Shown here: piece by piece, positions 15,280-16,429 of the stretch | Position numbering within the stretch: position 1 is the stretch's first letter | Layout of the letters: each line of letters begins with the position of its first letter | NCBI GenBank assembly: GCA_022925895.1 | Contig: JAKSYS010000859.1 | Location: forward strand, 1-16,429 | DNA from: Fragilaria crotonensis | Taxonomy: Eukaryota > Bacillariophyta > Fragilariophyceae > Fragilariales > Fragilariaceae | Length of the DNA stretch: 16,429 nt | Direction of reading: 5' to 3' | The notes under the pieces: generated by a model | Databases searched by the model: none | What the model was told of the DNA's origin: nothing | The model's input: the letters and a program-made list of their open reading frames with translations, nothing else | Program-made: the position numbers and the translations under genes

Positions 15280-15711
15280 TGCTGCAACCACGAAGAAAAT
15301 GAAGAATTCTAGAAAAACTCGGCACTGCTAGGGCTTGGCGTCAGAAGCGCAAGACGTTGATTTCTGAGCTTCAGGCCAGTACACACATCCAATCCATCCG
15401 AAATGCTGACACTGAAGCTGAAAACCCATTTACTGCATGACGAAGTCAAAGAGCTATGTCAGCAGGCTGTATGCTCATTCCGAGGCACCCTTCCGGTAGT
15501 ATGGTGCGACCAGAAGTGTCCCACTGTGGTGCCACATGACTTTGGGGCTTTCTGAAGGTCGCTATTCGTTACCACGATTGCCTTTATCATCACACGTGAT
15601 GGCATCCCAGCACCTTCCCATCTCTACCGATGCGATGCACAACTCGCAACTGGGCGTCGCTTGATCGGAAAGTTGGCAGGGTTGCCTCCTTGAAACTTGC
15701 GAATCAATTGA
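15280..15711 (+). pseudogene. Decayed third bZIP copy
   Basis: Clearly derived from a gene like the one at 11098. The stretch TTGATTTCTGAGCTTCAGGC matches the start of that zipper. Conceptual pieces are KMKNSR followed by a stop; then RQKRKTLISELQASTHIQ and SIRNADTEAENP, then TGA; then DEVKELCQQAV; then VMASQHLPISTDAM and LATGRRLIGKLAGLPP in changing frames. The basic-region Asn and SAR are lost, and at least two stops and several shifts interrupt it. The 3' end is alignable to the stop region of the intact gene (ACTTGCGAATCAATTGATC against the bases before 11767). It has the same orientation as the two intact genes, separated from them by the repeat block. Boundaries are approximate. Confidence 0.75.
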
Positions 15712-16429
15712 TCTCACACTCACCAAGATCGACAACAGAGGTAGCCATATTTCCCGATAGTTCACGAATCTTCTTGGCAATTGCACTTTTAATTCCTCTG
15801 TATCTTGATACAACCATCGTTGATGTTCTTCTTGCGCAATTAGAGGTCATGCGATTGCGGGTCCGATCAACGTCCCAATTGGAGATTCAAGTCGGAATGT
15901 AGACGAGGCAGGTTCCGATAGAAGATAAATAATCTGGTATGACTTTTCGATTTCTTATGACAGTGTCGTTTTGTTCGTAATTCTTTCCAGATGCGACAAA
16001 TGCGTACCGAATTTTGTTTACGATTGTAATTAAGTCATAATGTGGCATAGTAGTCGTACCGGAGAATGGAATCAGATGCACAAAGTAAGGAGGGCAAACG
16101 GAGTTGTTTTCAATGTTGCTACTCATTAGGACGAAAACTAGAGACTCCCAGTACAAATTAATGTTCGGATCACGATCACACGTAAGCGAAGGACAATAAA
16201 ATCCGAAAAAGTGTGCCTCCTATGCTTTCATAGTGTCCTCATTGATTTATCATTGACGAGAGTCCACGCTGTCAAGACGTGCATCTGGTACTCCTTTGTG
16301 ATAGGTGTACCATTGCTAGAGCATGCGACAGCGACAAATAGTAAGATCAAGTCTTTCTTCTAAATGTTTGTGAAGTCTTTTAGCATACACGCCCATAGAC
16401 AGTACTAATGTACGTAACTTTGTACTGCG
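15712..16429. other. Downstream region without a supported gene
   Basis: A plus frame ending at 15902 (with IFLAIALLIPLYLDTTIVDV) and a minus frame at 15887-16156 (90 codons, with NKIRYAFVASGKNYEQNDTV) are open, but neither shows a motif or a promoter. No repeat pair or RNA gene was recognised. GTAC words return at the extreme end. Confidence 0.4.

Noticed and set aside
1-16429. tRNA, rRNA or other structured RNA genes
   Set aside because: No cloverleaf with A/B-box-like motifs and no rRNA-like conserved stretch was recognised by eye.

Overview
The window looks like nuclear DNA of a stramenopile alga, most likely a diatom. Three things point that way. The first gene codes for an amino-acid enzyme with a bipartite plastid presequence and an ASAFAP-like cleavage site (AVA-WVVP). 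Most genes appear intronless. The repeats include a Crypton-type tyrosine recombinase with a GCR1_C tail and a LINE C-terminus that, as I remember these families, resemble diatom elements. The species is not identifiable by eye. Intergenic DNA is rich in GTAC-centred words.

Layout. 1-839: no supported gene. 840-2243 (+): plastid aspartate/prephenate aminotransferase, complete except for one in-frame TGA (1839-1841) where relatives have Gly. 2580-3041 (-): small His/Asn/Asp-rich hypothetical protein, convergent with the aminotransferase. 3042-5410: gene-poor, with possible fossil coding on the minus strand (3971-4846). 5411-8471 (-): a broken Crypton-like tyrosine recombinase gene with many small indels, an internal stop and an 843-bp insertion (6519-7361, 16-bp target duplications) exactly in its HxxR catalytic motif. 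9348-10202 and 11098-11685 (+): two paralogous bZIP genes sharing a TATA-box sequence and an unusual Tyr in the basic region. A third, decayed copy lies at about 15280-15711.

The interval 11.8-15.2 kb is a nest of repeats: a 40-bp inverted repeat pair 754 bp apart; a clean 630-bp non-autonomous hAT element with 8-bp target duplication; a MITE with perfect 25-bp terminal repeats; a 5'-truncated LINE inserted in that MITE; and two six-unit arrays of a 21-bp palindromic repeat.

The most interesting link is between two distant insertions. The LINE fragment (13864-14422, minus) and the insertion inside the Crypton (6519-7361, plus) both have 16-bp target duplications and both end, in the sense direction, with a similar ~22-base tail followed by about 14 T. 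They look like products of one LINE machinery that uses a poly(T)-ended 3' tail; the second would be a non-autonomous or chimeric rider. All family names are from memory of motifs; no database search was possible.
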